Source: Brevibacillus sp. SYP-B805
Lineage (GTDB): Bacteria; Bacillota; Bacilli; Brevibacillales; Brevibacillaceae
Length of the DNA: 64,000 nt
NCBI RefSeq assembly: GCF_011059135.1
Contig: NZ_JAALGD010000012.1
Span: 89,657 to 153,656 of the forward strand
Direction of reading: 5' to 3'
The notes beneath the pieces are model-generated. The model made no database searches. It had not been told where the DNA came from and saw nothing but the letters and a program-made list of their open reading frames with translations. Shown piece by piece: positions 43,377 to 54,550 of this stretch. Position 1 is the first letter of the stretch, and the number at the start of each line of letters is the position of its first letter. Position numbers and translations under genes: made by a program.

Positions 43377-44699
43377 TCAGCCGACGATATTGGCAAACAG
43401 GTTCTTGATAAATTGGATAATGCCGCGGAAGAACAGACGGATCCAGCTTGCTTCCTCCACGTCCTGATTGGCCACTATTTCGATCCCGCCTTTTTGGGCG
43501 TCTTCCGGCTGCAGATACTCCTCGTTCCCCGCTCCTTCCGCCTTAAACGTCAACTTCCCGATGGCTTGTCCCTTTTTAATCGGGGCGGTGAGGTCGTTAA
43601 ACACAACGGTCGGTTTGTATTTCTTCTCTTCACCCACTTTGGTCACAACGGTTGCCACACTGCCGGTCACCGCCGGAACGGTCAACTCCACGCCTTTTTT
43701 GACAGGCGCTGCTTCCGAGCCGGCAATGGTTGCCCCTTTGTCCAACACCTTGGTCAGCTTGTAGGTGCTGAATCCGTAGTCAAACAGCTTCTTCGTCTCG
43801 GCGAAGCGCTTCGTCTCGCCGCTTACTCCTCCCTGACCTTTCACGCCCATCACGACGCTGATCAATCGCATGCCATCCCGCGTGGCCGTACCGGTGAAGC
43901 AGTATCCGGCCGCTGCCGTGTAGCCTGTTTTCAACCCGTCCACACCCGGGTACGTATTGGGAAGCCCCGGCAACATCCAGTTATAGTTTGCCTTGGGGAT
44001 CGCATTCGGAGTCCCTTCCCGGAACACCATCCGCGGAATTTTGGAGTATTCCAGCGCTTCCGGGAAATCCCGGATCAGCGCACGCGCCAGAATGGCGGCG
44101 TCACGGGCTGACATTTGGTTCTCCTTCGGCTCATTTGAATAAGAGTACGGGCCCAACTCGTTGGCCGGCAATCCGGTTGACGTGACGAAACTGGAGTTTT
44201 TCATCCCCAGCTGGGCGGCTTTCTCATTCATCATTTTCACAAAATTGGCTTCACTGCCGCCTACTTTTTCCGCCAGGAGAACGGTCGCGTCATTGGCGGA
44301 CGCAATCGCCATCGCCTTATACAGATCCTTGACCGAATGTTCTTCCCCCGCATTCAGGTAGACCCCGGCCGAATCGGGAATTCTGGCGACATAAAAGGCG
44401 TATTCGCTGACCGGAACCTTCTCGTCCCACTTGATTTTATTCTGCTTCAACGCTTCCAGCACCAGATACTCGGTCATCATCTTGCTCATGCTGGCGGGCG
44501 GCAGCGGCACGTCCGGGTTCATGCTGTACAGCACCTTCCCTGTGGTCGGTTCCACCAGGATGGCTGATTTTGCCTCCAATTGCAAGTTGGCCTGCGTATC
44601 GGCGGACGCGGTGGATGCGCCTCCCCATCCCGCCAGGCCAAACAGCGCGACAGAAAGGACGATTCCTGCAAGTCGCTTTGTCCATCTATGCCATCTCAT
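43377..44699 (-). CDS. dacA: D-alanyl-D-alanine carboxypeptidase (PBP5-type)
   Basis: 440 residues. Signal peptide (LAGIVLSVALFGLAGWGGASTASA, cleavage near residue 33). Penicillin-binding motifs: SxxK as PASMSKMM (residue about 69), SxN as ASAND and KTG as GLKTGYT. The C-terminal PBP5-like domain (about 290-390) is followed by an amphipathic helix WIRLFFRGIIQFIKNLFANIV that attaches the enzyme to the membrane. Trims pentapeptides of peptidoglycan. Lies between guaB and pdxS as in B. subtilis. Confidence 0.96.
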   Translation of the reverse strand: MRWHRWTKRLAGIVLSVALFGLAGWGGASTASADTQANLQLEAKSAILVEPTTGKVLYSMNPDVPLPPASMSKMMTEYLVLEALKQNKIKWDEKVPVSEYAFYVARIPDSAGVYLNAGEEHSVKDLYKAMAIASANDATVLLAEKVGGSEANFVKMMNEKAAQLGMKNSSFVTSTGLPANELGPYSYSNEPKENQMSARDAAILARALIRDFPEALEYSKIPRMVFREGTPNAIPKANYNWMLPGLPNTYPGVDGLKTGYTAAAGYCFTGTATRDGMRLISVVMGVKGQGGVSGETKRFAETKKLFDYGFSTYKLTKVLDKGATIAGSEAAPVKKGVELTVPAVTGSVATVVTKVGEEKKYKPTVVFNDLTAPIKKGQAIGKLTFKAEGAGNEEYLQPEDAQKGGIEIVANQDVEEASWIRLFFRGIIQFIKNLFANIVG

Positions 44700-44805
44700 T
44701 TGTGATCACTCTCCCATTCTGTCGATCATTCTTTCACCCAATGGTAAGTGTACCATAAAGATCAGACGGCTTAGAAGTCTGAATCCGGCCGTCAATAACT
44801 GCCAG

Positions 44806-44845
44806 AGAAAACCCCCCTGCCCAAACGGATGAAGGAGGGGGGGAA
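44806..44845 (-). terminator. Terminator of guaB
   Basis: CCCCCCTCC ... GGGCAGGGGGG stem on the minus strand, followed by TTTTCTC. Confidence 0.75.
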
Positions 44846-44860
44846 GGATTCTCGGTCTGA

Positions 44861-46324
<1,464 letters not shown>

Positions 46325-46359
46325 CTATTTGCCCCTTTCGCTAGATAAATTTAGGACAG

Positions 46360-46387
46360 TTTATCAAACCGCTTAATTTACTGTCAA
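46360..46387 (-). promoter_or_regulatory. Sigma-A promoter of guaB
   Basis: Perfect TTGACA (46387-46382) on the minus strand followed, 16-18 bp on, by GATAAACT as the -10 region. Confidence 0.65.
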
Positions 46388-46500
46388 GAACCCCTAATAA
46401 TGTTCGGTAATTTCGGAAATTATACGGTTATAATGGGAGTTATGCAAGATTTGGATGGTTTTTTTACGAAAATTCTAGCAAAAGGATGGTAACCGTTTAC

Positions 46501-47472
46501 ATGCCTTCCGCCTGGGATGATTTGCGCTACTTGGAAACGGAACCGACAGCCCGGACATTTTTGTCGGAATGCTATGAGAAAGCAGGCCTGCCGCATCCGG
46601 ATCGCCTGGCTTACCAGCATTCCACCCGTTTTGTCTATTTCTGGCTGCAGGCCCGGACGTTCTATCAGGCGGCTGCGGATGCCGATCTGTTGATCCGTCC
46701 GCTGCTGCTTTTCTATGGCTGTGTCCAAATGTTGAAAGGCTGCATGCTGGCCGCAGATCCGGCGTATCCGCACAACAGCCGCATGCTGCAGCACGGGGTT
46801 ACCACCCGCAAGCTGCGAAGAAGCCCGTACCGTCTGCTCGAAGACGAGATTCGCCCGCAGAAGGAAGGGCTGTTTGCCCATGCGGCGGCTTTGTGGAAGC
46901 TTCCTCCCTTGAAACCCGGCTACAAGGCGAAGGATCTGTTCGCTTCACTGCCCGAACTGGCTCATCCGTACGAAAAGATCGTGGCTCCTGTCGACTGGGT
47001 GCCGGTGCGATGCCTGGACCGCACCCTGCTTGTATTTCCGCAGGTGGGACAGGGCGCTCTCGGCTATTCGGTGGACACGTTGGTCGGATACCTGAACCGT
47101 TTTGCTCCCGATGAACTGCGGTTTCGCGGGGAAAAAGAGGATGGGGAAACGGGGAAAAGGGTTTGGCTTCAAGGGAATGCAGCGGGCCTGGACAAGCATT
47201 GCCTGTTTGCCGTCACCCCCGAAGAGAAGCTCTTCTTCTGGAACGGACCGGAACAGGCAATCCCTCTTCCCCCGTGGGCTGTCCATTATCTACTTCTTTA
47301 TCTGCTTGGCATGTTATGCCGATACGAAACGGAGTGGTGGGGAGAGTTGGTGCTGACCCATTCGCTGGCCGAAGCGCTGCTGGTTGAGCGTTTTCTCACG
47401 CTGCACCAGGAAACCTTCCCCCAGCTGACCGTCAAGCTCCTGCAGCTGGCAAACCCCCGCGGTCACCTGTAA
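46501..47472 (+). CDS. yaaC: YaaC family protein
   Basis: 323-residue protein of the YaaC family, function unknown. The family features include an aromatic-rich N-terminal region (WLQARTFYQAA, LLIRPLLLFYGCVQMLKGCM) and a C-terminal YLLLYLLGMLCRYETEWWGEL. Divergent from guaB and next to gyrA as in B. subtilis. The chosen ATG is five codons after another ATG that is too close to the AAAAGG ribosome binding site. A TATAAT lies at about 46432-46437. Confidence 0.88.
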   Translation: MPSAWDDLRYLETEPTARTFLSECYEKAGLPHPDRLAYQHSTRFVYFWLQARTFYQAAADADLLIRPLLLFYGCVQMLKGCMLAADPAYPHNSRMLQHGVTTRKLRRSPYRLLEDEIRPQKEGLFAHAAALWKLPPLKPGYKAKDLFASLPELAHPYEKIVAPVDWVPVRCLDRTLLVFPQVGQGALGYSVDTLVGYLNRFAPDELRFRGEKEDGETGKRVWLQGNAAGLDKHCLFAVTPEEKLFFWNGPEQAIPLPPWAVHYLLLYLLGMLCRYETEWWGELVLTHSLAEALLVERFLTLHQETFPQLTVKLLQLANPRGHL

Positions 47473-47488
47473 CCGAGGGGGTTTTCGC
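47452..47488. terminator. Bidirectional terminator between yaaC and the glycosidase gene
   Basis: AACCCCC ... GGGGGTT dyad with T- and A-rich flanks, between the convergent stop codons. Confidence 0.7.
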
Positions 47489-48664
47489 TTACTTTCGCCA
47501 GGCGCCCTCGCTGTAGCTGTTGGCGGCATCCCAGATCAAGTACTGGTCCACGCCCAGCTCCTGGCCTGCCTTGATCTGGGCAAGCACTTCACGCGGACCA
47601 TACGGAATATGCCCCTTCACCCATCTGGCCGTAAAATCCTGATACCAGGGCCGGATGGTGGCGGGCCGTTGATGCTGCGCCTTGATGAGATCATCTTTTT
47701 TCCGGGCATCCAGCAGCCCGTTTCGAATCGTCTCATAGGGCCGGGCATCCGGAACGGCCAACCCATAGGTGCCATTGGCATAATGGGACGGGTACATCAT
47801 CGGCGAGATGTAATCCACGTGCGGACTGACAAGCTCCCACTTCTGTCCGATACCCATGTCGTCGCTGACCGAGGGAACCAGACCGAAAATATCGGCGGAC
47901 AGATACACATGATACGGGGCCAGCTCTTTTCGTGCATAGGCGAGAAATTCCGCAATCACCTGCTGCTTGGTTCTGCCGTTTTGTTGGTAAAAGGCGACTT
48001 CCTGATCCACCCTCTTGCCGTTGTCCGGGAAGCGCACATAATCGAATTGAATCTCCTTGAATCCCTTCTTGGCCGCTTCCTTGGCGATGGCAATATTGTA
48101 ATCCCATACCTCTTTCCGGTAGGGATCGATCCAAACGACGCCTTTGCTGTCCGACCAGATGCCGCCGGTTTTGCGCTGCATGGCCCATTCCGGCTTTTTC
48201 CCGGCCAGGTACGGGTCTTTGAAGCAAACGATGCGGGCAATGGGGTATACATGGTTTTCCCGCAGCGTTTGCAGCAATTGATCGATATCGGCAATAAACC
48301 GGGTTCCGTCCGCTTTCGTCTGTTGAACGAGCGGAATGCCTGACTTGTAAGTAACCCGTCCTTCGTCCTCCTTCATATCAATCACCATGGCGTTCAGCTC
48401 GGTCTGATTCACCAAATTCAATAATTTCTGGAAATTACTGCCCCCAGCCGACCATCCCGTCAGGTAGATCCCTTTCGCCTTTACCGGAATTTTCATCTTG
48501 TCCAGAAGTTCCGGAGAAGAGAGCAAGGTGTCATCCGACCATGCAGCCGGTTCGGTTGCCAAATCCGTTTGCTCCGCCTTTGCTACCGGGAGAAGTCCCC
48601 AGCTGGACGTCATCACGAGCAGGGTGAGTAATATCGCCCATGCAGCCGCCTTGTGCCGGATCAT
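47489..48664 (-). CDS. Putative glycoside hydrolase (DUF4015 / GH13-like family)
   Basis: 391 residues. N-terminal signal peptide (AAAWAILLTLLVMTSSWGLLPVAKA). The mature part begins with KAKGIYLTGWSAG and shows a TIM-barrel-like succession: ELNAMVIDMKEDEGRVTY, YPIARIVCFKDPYLA, WIDPYRKEVWDYNIAIAKEAAKKGFKEIQFDYVRFPD and VYLSADIFG, with acidic residues in QFDYVRFP likely catalytic. Members are annotated as putative glycoside hydrolases with unknown substrate; a cell-wall or biofilm polysaccharide is plausible. ATG with GGAGGGGGG upstream. Confidence 0.85.
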   Translation of the reverse strand: MIRHKAAAWAILLTLLVMTSSWGLLPVAKAEQTDLATEPAAWSDDTLLSSPELLDKMKIPVKAKGIYLTGWSAGGSNFQKLLNLVNQTELNAMVIDMKEDEGRVTYKSGIPLVQQTKADGTRFIADIDQLLQTLRENHVYPIARIVCFKDPYLAGKKPEWAMQRKTGGIWSDSKGVVWIDPYRKEVWDYNIAIAKEAAKKGFKEIQFDYVRFPDNGKRVDQEVAFYQQNGRTKQQVIAEFLAYARKELAPYHVYLSADIFGLVPSVSDDMGIGQKWELVSPHVDYISPMMYPSHYANGTYGLAVPDARPYETIRNGLLDARKKDDLIKAQHQRPATIRPWYQDFTARWVKGHIPYGPREVLAQIKAGQELGVDQYLIWDAANSYSEGAWRK

Positions 48665-48878
48665 CGGATGTCTCCCCCCTCCTTCTCCCATGTGGATGCA
48701 CGTGCCGGATCAAAGATACGCACCAGTACGTATCCATAGTATATCATGCTGCCCCGTTTCTTTGCCTCGTCGGTTCGTTCCTCTTTTTGTTACAGCGCCG
48801 ATAATTTCCCGGCACACGGAAACGCTGGCAGGCGCCTTGCTTCGCGGGGCAAAAATAAAGGATGGAAGCGTCCATCCC

Positions 48879-49952
48879 TCAGATCACTTTGACAATCGAC
48901 AAATGCCTTGCTTCCGCCAGATTAATGATCCTGCCGTTGGCTTCCACCATGGGCCGCGTCGGATGATTCCGGTCGGTGAAGATGATTTTGCCAAACGTCC
49001 CATCGCTCAGCTCGACGGCGGTTCCCACCGAAAATTGCGTGATTCCTCGGACAAACGTATGGACAATGGTCGGATCAAGCTTGCCGAAGCTGTCCTGAAT
49101 CAACTGTTCCGCCACCAGATACGGGGAGAGCCCCTTTTTGTAGACCCGCTCGGAGCTCATCGCATGGTACACATCCGCCACCGCCGTAATCTTGCTGTAC
49201 AGATGCAGCTTGTTACCCTTCAATCCAAGCGGATACCCCGAGCCATCCTCCCGCTCGTGGTGCTGCAGGGCGGCCAGCGCCACGCCTTCGTTGAGTCCGG
49301 GAGAAGCTTTGAGCAGCTGATAGCCGTACACCGTATGCTTTTTGATTTCTTCAAATTCTTCCGCGGTCAATTTTCCCGGCTTCTGCAGGATTTTCCGATC
49401 GATTCTGGTTTTGCCGACGTCAAGCAGCGTTCCTGCCAGGGCGATTTGCATCCACTCTTTTTCGGGCACTTTCAGCCATTTGGCGATGGTATAAGATAAA
49501 AGACCTACGGCAATGGCATGCTCGTGAGGATAACTGTCGATTCTGGAGAGGTTTTGCAAGGTCAGCAGGAGGTTGGGCTGTTCATGCACCTGCTGCAGCA
49601 CCGGCGTAATGGCTACCCGTACTTCCATGACCGGAATATTCTGCTGTCCCCCTTGCACCGGCAGCATCAACGCCTTCAGGGAAGCAGTCGCTTTTTCAAA
49701 GAGGGCCTGAAAATCATGCTGTTTCTGGGTGCCGGCGTTCGGCTTCGGCTTCTCTGTTTCCGTTTTCTCCTCTGTCCGGGAACTGTCCATCTCTTCCACG
49801 TCGACCTCCCGTACCTGAAAGACATCCAGCAGCTCCATCTCTTTCTCGGATATCAACGTTCCTTTCGTGAAAAGCAGCCCTCCCAGCGGAGTATGCACAT
49901 CCTCAGCCAGTTTTGCCCCGATTGACAGTTTTTTCACCGGAATAACGGGCAT
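48879..49952 (-). CDS. HD-GYP domain protein (candidate c-di-GMP phosphodiesterase, HD motif altered)
   Basis: About 357 residues. The N-terminal 60 residues resemble the strand-rich module preceding HD-GYP domains (KLAEDVHTPLGGLLFTKGTLIS), then a charged linker, then HD-GYP from about residue 150: YPHEHAIAVGLL, GTLLDVGKTRI, IKKHTVYGYQLL, ALQHHEREDGSGYP. The GYP signature is intact, but the HD pair reads LD, so the metal-binding His is missing; activity is therefore uncertain. ATG start with AGAGG upstream. Located between gyrA and the glycosidase gene, an insertion relative to B. subtilis. Confidence 0.85.
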   Translation of the reverse strand: MPVIPVKKLSIGAKLAEDVHTPLGGLLFTKGTLISEKEMELLDVFQVREVDVEEMDSSRTEEKTETEKPKPNAGTQKQHDFQALFEKATASLKALMLPVQGGQQNIPVMEVRVAITPVLQQVHEQPNLLLTLQNLSRIDSYPHEHAIAVGLLSYTIAKWLKVPEKEWMQIALAGTLLDVGKTRIDRKILQKPGKLTAEEFEEIKKHTVYGYQLLKASPGLNEGVALAALQHHEREDGSGYPLGLKGNKLHLYSKITAVADVYHAMSSERVYKKGLSPYLVAEQLIQDSFGKLDPTIVHTFVRGITQFSVGTAVELSDGTFGKIIFTDRNHPTRPMVEANGRIINLAEARHLSIVKVI

Positions 49953-50069
49953 GAAAACCATCCTCTCGATTGACCTTTTCAATTTCATCATACTTTTTTC
50001 CTATATTCGTGACAATAAAAACAAAAACGCCGGCCCATCCAAAGATGAAACCGGCTCCTTTTCCATTGG

Positions 50070-52559
50070 CTATTCCTGTCCGTTTTCGTCGTCATCCGCT
50101 GTCATCGTGCTTTCCCCATCATTTTGTCCTTCCGCATCCTCATTCGGGGGCACTTTCTCAACGGAGACAACTTCTTCATTCTCTTCGATCCGGATCAGCT
50201 TCACGCCTTGGGTATAACGACCCATGACGGAAATCCCCTTCACTTCCAGACGAATGATAATGCCCGATGTGGTGATGATCATCAGATCTTCGTTCGGCTC
50301 CACCACTTTCAAACCGACGACCCGACCGCTGCGCTCGGTAACATTATGGGTCTTAATCCCTTTTCCGCCGCGCGATTGTACACGGTACTCCTCCACCGGC
50401 GTCCGTTTTCCGTATCCTTTGGCGGTCACGATCAAGACCTCCGCATTGGGTTTGACGATGTCCATACCGATCACGTCATCGTCTTCGTCAAGGGTGATCC
50501 CTTTCACGCCCGTTGCATTTCGGCCAATCGTCCGGACATCGCTTTCCGGGAAGCGGACGGACATGCCGTTTTTCGTGCCCATGATGATTTCCTGATGGCC
50601 ATCGGTCAGGCGGACGCCGATCAGCTCGTCGTCCTCCCGCAAATTGACGGCGATCAGACCGCCTTTGCGGATATGTTCGAACGCGGAGAGCTCCGTTTTC
50701 TTGACGATCCCCTTCTTGGTGGCAAAAAACAAGTAGCAATCTTCACGGAATTCCCGTACCGGAATGACCGCGTTGACCCGCTCGCCTTTTTCCACCTGAA
50801 TCAGGTTGATGATCGGCGTTCCCTTGGCGGTGCGGCCCAGGTCGGGAATTTCGTAGGTTTTGAGCGGATAGGCACGCCCTTTGTTGGTAAAGAACATGAG
50901 GGAATCGTGGGTACTGGTGATGTACAGATGTTCGACGAAATCGTCTTCCTTCGTGCCGATGCCCACGACCCCGCGGCCGCCCCGCTTCTGACTGCGGTAG
51001 GTGGAGACCGGGATCCGCTTGATGTAGCCCGAATGGGTGAGGGTGATCACCACGTCTTCTTCCGGGATCAGATCCAGATCTTCAATGTGTTCTTCATCGA
51101 AGGTGATCTCCGTCCGGCGCGGTTCGGCGTAACGCTCCTTGATCTCGTTGATCTCTTCCTTGATGATGGCGTAAATCCTGTTTTCATCGGCCAGGATCGC
51201 CCGGTATTCCGCGATCTTGGCAACCAGCTCCTGGTATTCGTTCTCGATCTTTTCCCGCTCCAACCCGGTGAGGCGCTGCAGGCGCATGTCAAGGATCGCC
51301 TGGGCCTGCTCATAGCTCAGCCCAAAGCGGTTCATCAAGCCGTCGCGGGCTTCGTCCGTCGTTTGGGAACCCCGGATCAGGCTGATGATCTCGTCGATAT
51401 GGTCGAGCGCAATGCGCAACCCTTCCAGGATGTGGGCGCGGGCTTCCGCCTGCCGCAGATCGTACTCGGTTCTTCTGCGGACGATGACGCGCTGATGCTC
51501 CAGATAATAGTAGATCATCTCGCGCAGATTCAGGATGCGCGGGCGGTTGTCCACCAGGGCCAGCATGTTTACCCCAAAGGTGCTTTGCATCTGTGTATGC
51601 TTAAACAGATGATTGAGCACCACTTTCGGGACGACATCCCGACGCAATTCGATCACGATGCGCATCCCTTTGCGGTCCGATTCGTCACGCAGGTCGGTAA
51701 TGCCGTCGATCTTCTTCTCCCTTACCAGCTCGGCGATTTTTTCCACCAGCTTCGCCTTGTTTACCTGGAACGGGATTTCGGTGACAATAATGCGCGGTTT
51801 CCCTTTATGCTCTTCAATCATCGTCTTGGCCCGCATGACAATGGAGCCGCGACCGGTTTCATAAGCTTTGCGGATGCCGCTGTATCCGAGGATTTCACCA
51901 GCGGTCGGGAAGTCCGGGCCCTTGATGATTTTCATCAGTTCCTGGACCGTCACATTCGGATTGTCGATCATGGCCGTGACGCCATCGATGATTTCGCCGA
52001 GGTTGTGCGGAGGAATATTGGTCGCCATCCCCACGGCGATCCCGCCCGAACCGTTTACCAGCAGATTGGGGAAACGGGACGGCAGGACGACAGGCTCTTC
52101 CTTGCGGCCATCGTAGTTGGGGACAAAATCAACCGTCTCTTTATCAATATCGCGCAAGAGCTCCAGCGCAATCTTGGACAGACGTGATTCGGTGTAACGC
52201 ATCGCCGCCGCTGGGTCGCCATCCACGGAACCGAAGTTCCCCTGGCCTTCCACCAGCATATGGCGCATGTTGAAATCCTGGGCAAGGCGAACCATCGTTT
52301 CGTAAATCGCCGCGTCGCCGTGCGGATGGTAGTTGGCCATCACTTCACCGACCACGTTGGCCGATTTCCGAAACGCCTTGTCAGGAGTAAGGCCCATGTC
52401 ATGCATCGCATACAAAATCCGGCGGTGCACCGGCTTGAGACCGTCGCGCACGTCCGGCAGAGCCCGGCTAACGATGACGCTCATCGCATAGCTGATGAAC
52501 GAATCGCGCATCTCCTGGCTGATATCCACTTTGGGAAACTGTGGTGTTTCAGGTGCCAT
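50070..52559 (-). CDS. gyrA: DNA gyrase subunit A
   Basis: Breakage-reunion subunit of the type II topoisomerase that introduces negative supercoils. 829 residues. Active-site tyrosine in [14 protein letters not shown] (near residue 123), quinolone-determining region [16 protein letters not shown], GyrA box QKRGGRG near residue 520, six C-terminal beta-pinwheel blades and an acidic tail. Start is the ATG with GGAGGT nine bases upstream. Not directly adjacent to gyrB: the flavin reductase and the riboswitch/Sm-like unit lie between. Confidence 0.98.
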   Translation of the reverse strand: MAPETPQFPKVDISQEMRDSFISYAMSVIVSRALPDVRDGLKPVHRRILYAMHDMGLTPDKAFRKSANVVGEVMANYHPHGDAAIYETMVRLAQDFNMRHMLVEGQGNFGSVDGDPAAAMRYTESRLSKIALELLRDIDKETVDFVPNYDGRKEEPVVLPSRFPNLLVNGSGGIAVGMATNIPPHNLGEIIDGVTAMIDNPNVTVQELMKIIKGPDFPTAGEILGYSGIRKAYETGRGSIVMRAKTMIEEHKGKPRIIVTEIPFQVNKAKLVEKIAELVREKKIDGITDLRDESDRKGMRIVIELRRDVVPKVVLNHLFKHTQMQSTFGVNMLALVDNRPRILNLREMIYYYLEHQRVIVRRRTEYDLRQAEARAHILEGLRIALDHIDEIISLIRGSQTTDEARDGLMNRFGLSYEQAQAILDMRLQRLTGLEREKIENEYQELVAKIAEYRAILADENRIYAIIKEEINEIKERYAEPRRTEITFDEEHIEDLDLIPEEDVVITLTHSGYIKRIPVSTYRSQKRGGRGVVGIGTKEDDFVEHLYITSTHDSLMFFTNKGRAYPLKTYEIPDLGRTAKGTPIINLIQVEKGERVNAVIPVREFREDCYLFFATKKGIVKKTELSAFEHIRKGGLIAVNLREDDELIGVRLTDGHQEIIMGTKNGMSVRFPESDVRTIGRNATGVKGITLDEDDDVIGMDIVKPNAEVLIVTAKGYGKRTPVEEYRVQSRGGKGIKTHNVTERSGRVVGLKVVEPNEDLMIITTSGIIIRLEVKGISVMGRYTQGVKLIRIEENEEVVSVEKVPPNEDAEGQNDGESTMTADDDENGQE

Positions 52560-52658
52560 AAAGGACAAACCTCCAACTGGTTTTCGCAATGTTTTATTAT
52601 AGCATATTTATCAACACCGCGTCCAAAAAGAGGTTCGCCCTCCTACCCTGATAAGAAA

Positions 52659-52757
52659 ACCCCGCCGACTTAAGCGAACGCTCCACCCACTCGGCGATAG
52701 CTAACGCTTTGCCGAGTGGGGGTTCTTGCTGGTGTCGGCGTGGGCCCCCAACCTTTC
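52659..52757. repeat. Nested-hairpin repeat, copy C (long form)
   Basis: Outer arms CCCCGCCGAC / GTCGGCGTGG, inner hairpin CCCACTCGGC / GCCGAGTGGG with loop GATAGCTAACGCTTT, tail GGGCCCCCAACCTTTC. About 90% identical to copy B. Sits between the flavin reductase gene and gyrA; on the minus strand the stem ends in GGGGTTTTCTT, so it may act as a terminator. Confidence 0.85.
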
Positions 52758-52862
52758 TACCTTCGCTTTATTGCTTTAAAGTACTTAAACTTTCCGATAT
52801 ATTGAGAAAACTCGAACGAGCGCCGAGCCTTGCGCGATGGCGGAGCCGTAGTTGCCATTCGG

Positions 52863-53882
52863 TCAGTACGCCCGCGCATACTGTTTCGGCGGTTCCACTT
52901 CTCCCGACACGGCTCGGATGGCATGGATGGCCCAGTACGGGTCACGCAGCATGCCGCGGGCAACCGCAATCAGGTCCGCATCCCCATTTTGAATCGTCGC
53001 CTCCGCCAACTTGGGATCATCCAGAAGGCCGACGGCGATGACAGGTACATCCAGGGCCTGTTTGATCGCCCGCGCCATGGGAACTTGGTAGCCCGGATAA
53101 TTCCCCGGCTTTCGTTTTCCGGCCGGACCTTCCCCGCCGCTCGAAACGTGAAACATGTCGACACCGGCTTCCTTGTACCGTTTGCAGATGTCGATGATGT
53201 GATCCAACTCATATCCGCCGTCGATATATTCCACCGCCGAAACCCTCATGATCAGCGGCATCTCTGTCGGCATCACGCTTTTGACGGCCTGCACCACTTC
53301 CTCTCCGAACTTCGCAAGATCCCGACCATACTCATCTTCCCGGTTGTTGATGGCGGGCGAATGGAACTGGTGGATCAAATACCCGTGGGCGCCATGGAGT
53401 TCAATCGTGTCCACTCCGGCCTCGACGGCCCTTCTCGCCGCCTCCCGAAACTTGACGACCATCTCTTTCACTTCTGCGGTGGTGAGAGGACGCGGTTTTT
53501 TATAGGCCGGGCTTACCGGAATGTCCGAGGGGCCGACCGGCACGGCAGCATCTTCGGCTTTGCGGCCGGCATGCGCGATCTGGATCCCGATTTTGGTACC
53601 GTATTTTTGCACTTCCGTGATAATGCGTTTGAATGCCGGAATCTGTTCATCCGACCACAAGCCCAGGTCGTAATCCGTGATCCGGCCATCCGGTTCGACA
53701 TCGGTCATCTCCATGATGATCAGACCTGTTCCTCCCACAGCCCTGGAAACATAGTGAACAAAGTGCCAGTCATTTGGTTTGCCATCCTTGGCCTCCACCG
53801 AATATTGGCACATGGGCGGCATGACGATTCTGTTCTTCAAGGACAAGCTTTTCAAGACAAACGGTGAGGATAATCCTGCCAT
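52863..53882 (-). CDS. NADH:flavin oxidoreductase, old yellow enzyme family (YqjM/NamA-like)
   Basis: FMN-dependent ene-reductase, 339 residues, same size as B. subtilis YqjM. Motifs: LKNRIVMPPMCQYS with the redox-tuning Cys of the YqjM group, IQIAHAGRKA, ELHGAHGYLIHQFHSPAINNREDEYG (FMN/substrate His pair) and VARGMLRDPYWA at the C-terminus. Probably protects against electrophiles and nitro or enone compounds. ATG start with GGAGGG six bases upstream. Divergent from the c-di-AMP riboswitch. Confidence 0.93.
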   Translation of the reverse strand: MAGLSSPFVLKSLSLKNRIVMPPMCQYSVEAKDGKPNDWHFVHYVSRAVGGTGLIIMEMTDVEPDGRITDYDLGLWSDEQIPAFKRIITEVQKYGTKIGIQIAHAGRKAEDAAVPVGPSDIPVSPAYKKPRPLTTAEVKEMVVKFREAARRAVEAGVDTIELHGAHGYLIHQFHSPAINNREDEYGRDLAKFGEEVVQAVKSVMPTEMPLIMRVSAVEYIDGGYELDHIIDICKRYKEAGVDMFHVSSGGEGPAGKRKPGNYPGYQVPMARAIKQALDVPVIAVGLLDDPKLAEATIQNGDADLIAVARGMLRDPYWAIHAIRAVSGEVEPPKQYARAY

Positions 53883-54039
53883 GTGGTTCCCTCCTTTATT
53901 CTCTGATAATAAATAAAACACATTAACTTTCTTTTCGGAAGCAGTATATTCCTTTTTTCCAATTGTTAGTATTTTCCCCATCATTACAAACGCTTGTTTC
54001 CGCAGTAAGATACATTACATCAATTTCATATGTGATTCT

Positions 54040-54186
54040 TCGATCGCTGAATCTTCCTGGGAAGAGCGGGGGAACCAATTGGACGATAGCCTTTGGTCCA
54101 CGGGGTGAGTCTCGGTAATAACCGAGTAGGGCGACTCCCACGCCCGAATCCGTCAGCTAACCTCGCAAGCGTCTGGAGAGGAGAAA
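54040..54186 (+). promoter_or_regulatory. c-di-AMP riboswitch (ydaO-yuaA type)
   Basis: The plus strand matches the ydaO/yuaA aptamer: ATCGCTGAATCTT..., AGCGGGGGAACCA, ACGGGGTGAGTC, a CTCGGTAATAACCGAG hairpin, GTAGGGCGACTCCCACGCCCG, AATCCGTCAGCTAACCTCGC and AAGCGT...GGAGAGGAG. These are the conserved blocks of the c-di-AMP aptamer. An intrinsic terminator follows at 54232, then an ORF, so this is a transcription-attenuating OFF switch in the usual manner of the class. Confidence 0.92.
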
Positions 54187-54231
54187 CCACAATCGTGCTC
54201 CTGATGGCGTTTGTTTTTTCATGATGTCTTG

Positions 54232-54276
54232 AGAAGCCACGAGAAGAGGTGTCCCTCTTCCTCGTGGCTTTTTTCA
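54232..54276 (+). terminator. Attenuator of the c-di-AMP riboswitch
   Basis: AAGCCACGAGAAGAGG ... CCTCTTCCTCGTGGCTT long stem followed by TTTTTC, between aptamer and ORF. Confidence 0.85.
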
Positions 54277-54321
54277 TTATCCGTTTGATACGATGGGAAA
54301 CATGCATTGGAGGTAAACACC

Positions 54322-54516
54322 ATGTTGCTGCACATCCAGAAACAAATTCGCGAATCGTTGGGGAAACAGGTTGAAGTGTGTATGAAAAATTCGGAACGCT
54401 TGGTGGGGACCATCACCTGGGTAAGCCCGGACGATACGATGGCGGAGCTGAAAATGGCGGATGGTCAAATCAAGCTTTTGACGGATGTGGTGATCAAAAC
54501 GATCAAGCGTTCCTGA
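54322..54516 (+). CDS. Small Sm/Hfq-like or SH3-barrel-like protein controlled by the c-di-AMP riboswitch
   Basis: 64 residues: MLLHIQKQIRESLGKQVEVC then MKNSERLVGTITWVSPDDTM and AELKMADGQIKLLTDVVIKT. One N-terminal helix followed by about five short beta strands with G-T-I and D-x-M-A patterns resembles an Sm (LSM) or DUF2642-type small barrel; the comparison is structural inference and no family is certain. ATG start with GGAGGT seven bases upstream. It is the only gene downstream of the riboswitch before the convergent gyrB terminator. Confidence 0.7.
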   Translation: MLLHIQKQIRESLGKQVEVCMKNSERLVGTITWVSPDDTMAELKMADGQIKLLTDVVIKTIKRS

Positions 54517-54550
54517 TGTCCGCTCGCATCTCCGAAATGGCGATCAGCAC

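Noticed and set aside
50124..52187. Long plus-strand frame of 687 codons opposite gyrA
   Set aside because: Antisense shadow of the conserved gyrA coding sequence.
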